Part shown: in pieces, positions 62,668 to 64,000 of the stretch
Layout: every line of letters starts with the position of its first letter
Position numbering within the stretch: the stretch's first letter is position 1
Assembly: GCA_021733925.1 (NCBI GenBank)
Contig: JAIPJY010000011.1
Coordinates: forward strand, 62,001-126,000
Length of the DNA: 64,000 nt
Reading direction: 5' to 3'
DNA from: Prosthecobacter sp.
Lineage (GTDB): Bacteria > Verrucomicrobiota > Verrucomicrobiia > Verrucomicrobiales > Verrucomicrobiaceae
Translations under genes and position numbers: made by a program
The notes under the pieces: generated by a model
Databases searched by the model: none
What the model was told of the DNA's origin: nothing
Seen by the model: the letters and a program-made list of their open reading frames with translations, nothing else

Positions 62668-64000
62668 ATGAAAAACCCCGCATGGACCACCGACGACAGC
62701 GCCGAGCTTTATGGCATCCACGAGTGGGGTCATGAGTATTTTGACATCGCGAAAACCGGTGAAGTGGTGGTCAAACTCAAGGACGGCAAGAAGACGAAGT
62801 CCGTCTCACTCGCGTCCATCGTCAAAGGTCTGCGCGAGCGCGGCACCCAGCTGCCGCTGCTGATCCGTTTCGGCGATCTGCTGCGCTGGCGCATCGACGA
62901 ACTGAACGAAGGCTTCGCCTCCGCGATCAAGGAAGGCAAATACCAGGGCGTCTATCGTGGTGTTTACCCCATCAAGGTGAACCAGCAGCAGGAAGTCATC
63001 GAAGAAATCACCCGCTACGGCCGCAAGTATCACTACGGCCTCGAAGCCGGCAGCAAGCCGGAGCTTATCGCTGCGCTGAGCTACATGCACGATCCGGAGG
63101 CGTACATCGTGTGCAATGGCTACAAGGACGAAGAGTTCATCGACCTCGCGCTGTTTGCCCAAAAGATGGGCCTGCAGGTCATCCTGGTGCTCGAAATGCC
63201 AACAGAGCTGGACTTGATCCTGGAACGTTGTGAAAAAATGGGCGTGCGTCCGACACTCGGCGTGCGTTTCCGCCTCAGCGCTGAAAGCGCCGGCCACTGG
63301 AGCGGCTCCGGCGGGGATGCCAGCATGTTCGGCCTGAACATCTCTCAGCTCATGCAAGTCGTCGATCAACTGCGCGACAAAGGCATGCTCGACTGCCTGC
63401 GCATGCTGCATTACCACCAGGGCTCACAGATTCCAAACATCCGTGCCATTCGCCAGGCGGTCACCGAAGCGACACGCGTTTACGTGGGTCTGGTGCAAGA
63501 AGGCGCGCGCATGGGCATTCTCGATCTCGGCGGCGGTCTCGCAATCAGCTATGACGGACTCAAAGGCGCCAGCGAAGCCAGCAGCAACTACGGCACCAAG
63601 GAATACTGCGCCGACATCATCGAAGCGATCACCGAAGTGACCGCCGAGGCTGGTGTGCCGCACCCGGACCTCATCACCGAGTCTGGCCGCGCCATCGTGG
63701 CCTACTACTCCGTGTTGATCATCAACATCCTCGACATCAACCGCTTTGAGCCGCGCCAAGGAATCGCCGATGTCGAACTCGACAAGGACGCCCCTCCCCT
63801 GCTGCGCAATCTTCACGAGCTGCGCCTGGATGCGGAAAAGCATGCCTCCAAAACTTCCCGCGATCGTCTGCAGGAAATCTACAACGACGCCATCTACTAC
63901 CGCGACAAGCTGCGCAGCGAATTCAACTACGGCAAAGTCAACCTGCGTGAACGTGCACACGGCGAGGAGCTTTACTGGGACATCCTCACCTGGGTTTCCA
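62668..64000 (+). CDS. speA: Biosynthetic arginine decarboxylase (5' part, truncated by window end)
   Basis: 444 codons are present with no stop before the window ends; the full family length is about 630-660. A PLP enzyme of the SpeA type: YGIHEWGHEYFDI near the start, the PLP lysine in YPIKVNQQ (Lys103), GLEAGSKPELIAAL, VRFRLSAESAGHWSGSGGD, LHYHQGSQIPN, ILDLGGGLAISYDG and ESGRAIVAYYSVLI. It converts arginine to agmatine, the first step of the agmatine route to putrescine. ATG 62668 is the first start in frame with the N-terminal motif. Confidence 0.95.
   Translation, partial: MKNPAWTTDDSAELYGIHEWGHEYFDIAKTGEVVVKLKDGKKTKSVSLASIVKGLRERGTQLPLLIRFGDLLRWRIDELNEGFASAIKEGKYQGVYRGVYPIKVNQQQEVIEEITRYGRKYHYGLEAGSKPELIAALSYMHDPEAYIVCNGYKDEEFIDLALFAQKMGLQVILVLEMPTELDLILERCEKMGVRPTLGVRFRLSAESAGHWSGSGGDASMFGLNISQLMQVVDQLRDKGMLDCLRMLHYHQGSQIPNIRAIRQAVTEATRVYVGLVQEGARMGILDLGGGLAISYDGLKGASEASSNYGTKEYCADIIEAITEVTAEAGVPHPDLITESGRAIVAYYSVLIINILDINRFEPRQGIADVELDKDAPPLLRNLHELRLDAEKHASKTSRDRLQEIYNDAIYYRDKLRSEFNYGKVNLRERAHGEELYWDILTWVS

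Noticed and set aside
1-64000. tRNA, rRNA, CRISPR arrays, prophage or transposase genes
   Set aside because: I looked for T-loop-like patterns, regularly spaced repeats and transposase or integrase motifs and saw none that could be supported by eye.

Overview
The window looks like chromosome from a verrucomicrobium of the Prosthecobacter/Verrucomicrobiaceae type. The base composition is GC-rich. It carries PVC-superphylum protein families (PSCyt1/DUF1549/DUF1553, two DUF1501 proteins, a DUF1080 protein, a PVC-type dehydrogenase ending in a CxxCH haem site), a PEP-CTERM protein, and an ftsQ-ftsA-ftsZ cluster with a clearly divergent FtsZ. This assignment comes from family content only; no rRNA or tRNA gene was seen.

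Layout. 1-0.9 kb: tail of a secreted protein. 0.9-7.4 kb (minus strand): cell-shape cluster mreB-mreC-mreD-mrdA (PBP2) followed by RNase E/G; recF lies just upstream on the same strand, divergent from hisS. 10.0-17.0 kb: a very large ceramidase/LamG/dehydrogenase/HEAT/cytochrome fusion followed by a DUF1501 protein. 17.1-19.9 kb: three-gene proton-translocating transhydrogenase (pntAA-pntAB-pntB). 20.3-22.5 kb: lone Phd/YefM antitoxin, a phosphoesterase and a DUF1080 protein. 22.7-26.6 kb: ftsQ-ftsA-ftsZ. 26.6-31.3 kb: M19 dipeptidase and a PSCyt1-PSD1 protein.

31.4-40.2 kb is an accessory stretch. It holds two small same-length exported proteins, each overlapping the next gene by ATGA, then a sterol-desaturase-type hydroxylase and a sequence relic of the upstream PSCyt gene. 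A minus-strand operon follows (membrane-anchored protein, alkaline phosphatase, PEP-CTERM protein), then an exported protein, a second DUF1501 protein and a lipocalin. 41.6-48.1 kb is a compact six-gene minus-strand operon in which every junction overlaps by 4 or 8 bases: membrane protein, LplT-like MFS carrier, three paralogous UGT-type glycosyltransferases and a GT32 glycosyltransferase. It is the best candidate here for an uncharacterised glycolipid or envelope-glycan system.

48.2-64 kb: PQQ-repeat protein; a fusion of a TrhO-type tRNA U34 hydroxylase with an RluA-type pseudouridine synthase, coupled to an AGE-family epimerase; two tandem PilT-type ATPases; a small Cys-rich exported protein; an OFA-type MFS transporter with a 39-residue partner ORF; two LolC/E-type permeases; an AT-rich insert with an unknown gene; two membrane proteins; and the first 444 codons of biosynthetic arginine decarboxylase (speA), which runs off the end. 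Three rho-independent-type hairpins and a few short palindromic repeats are also annotated.
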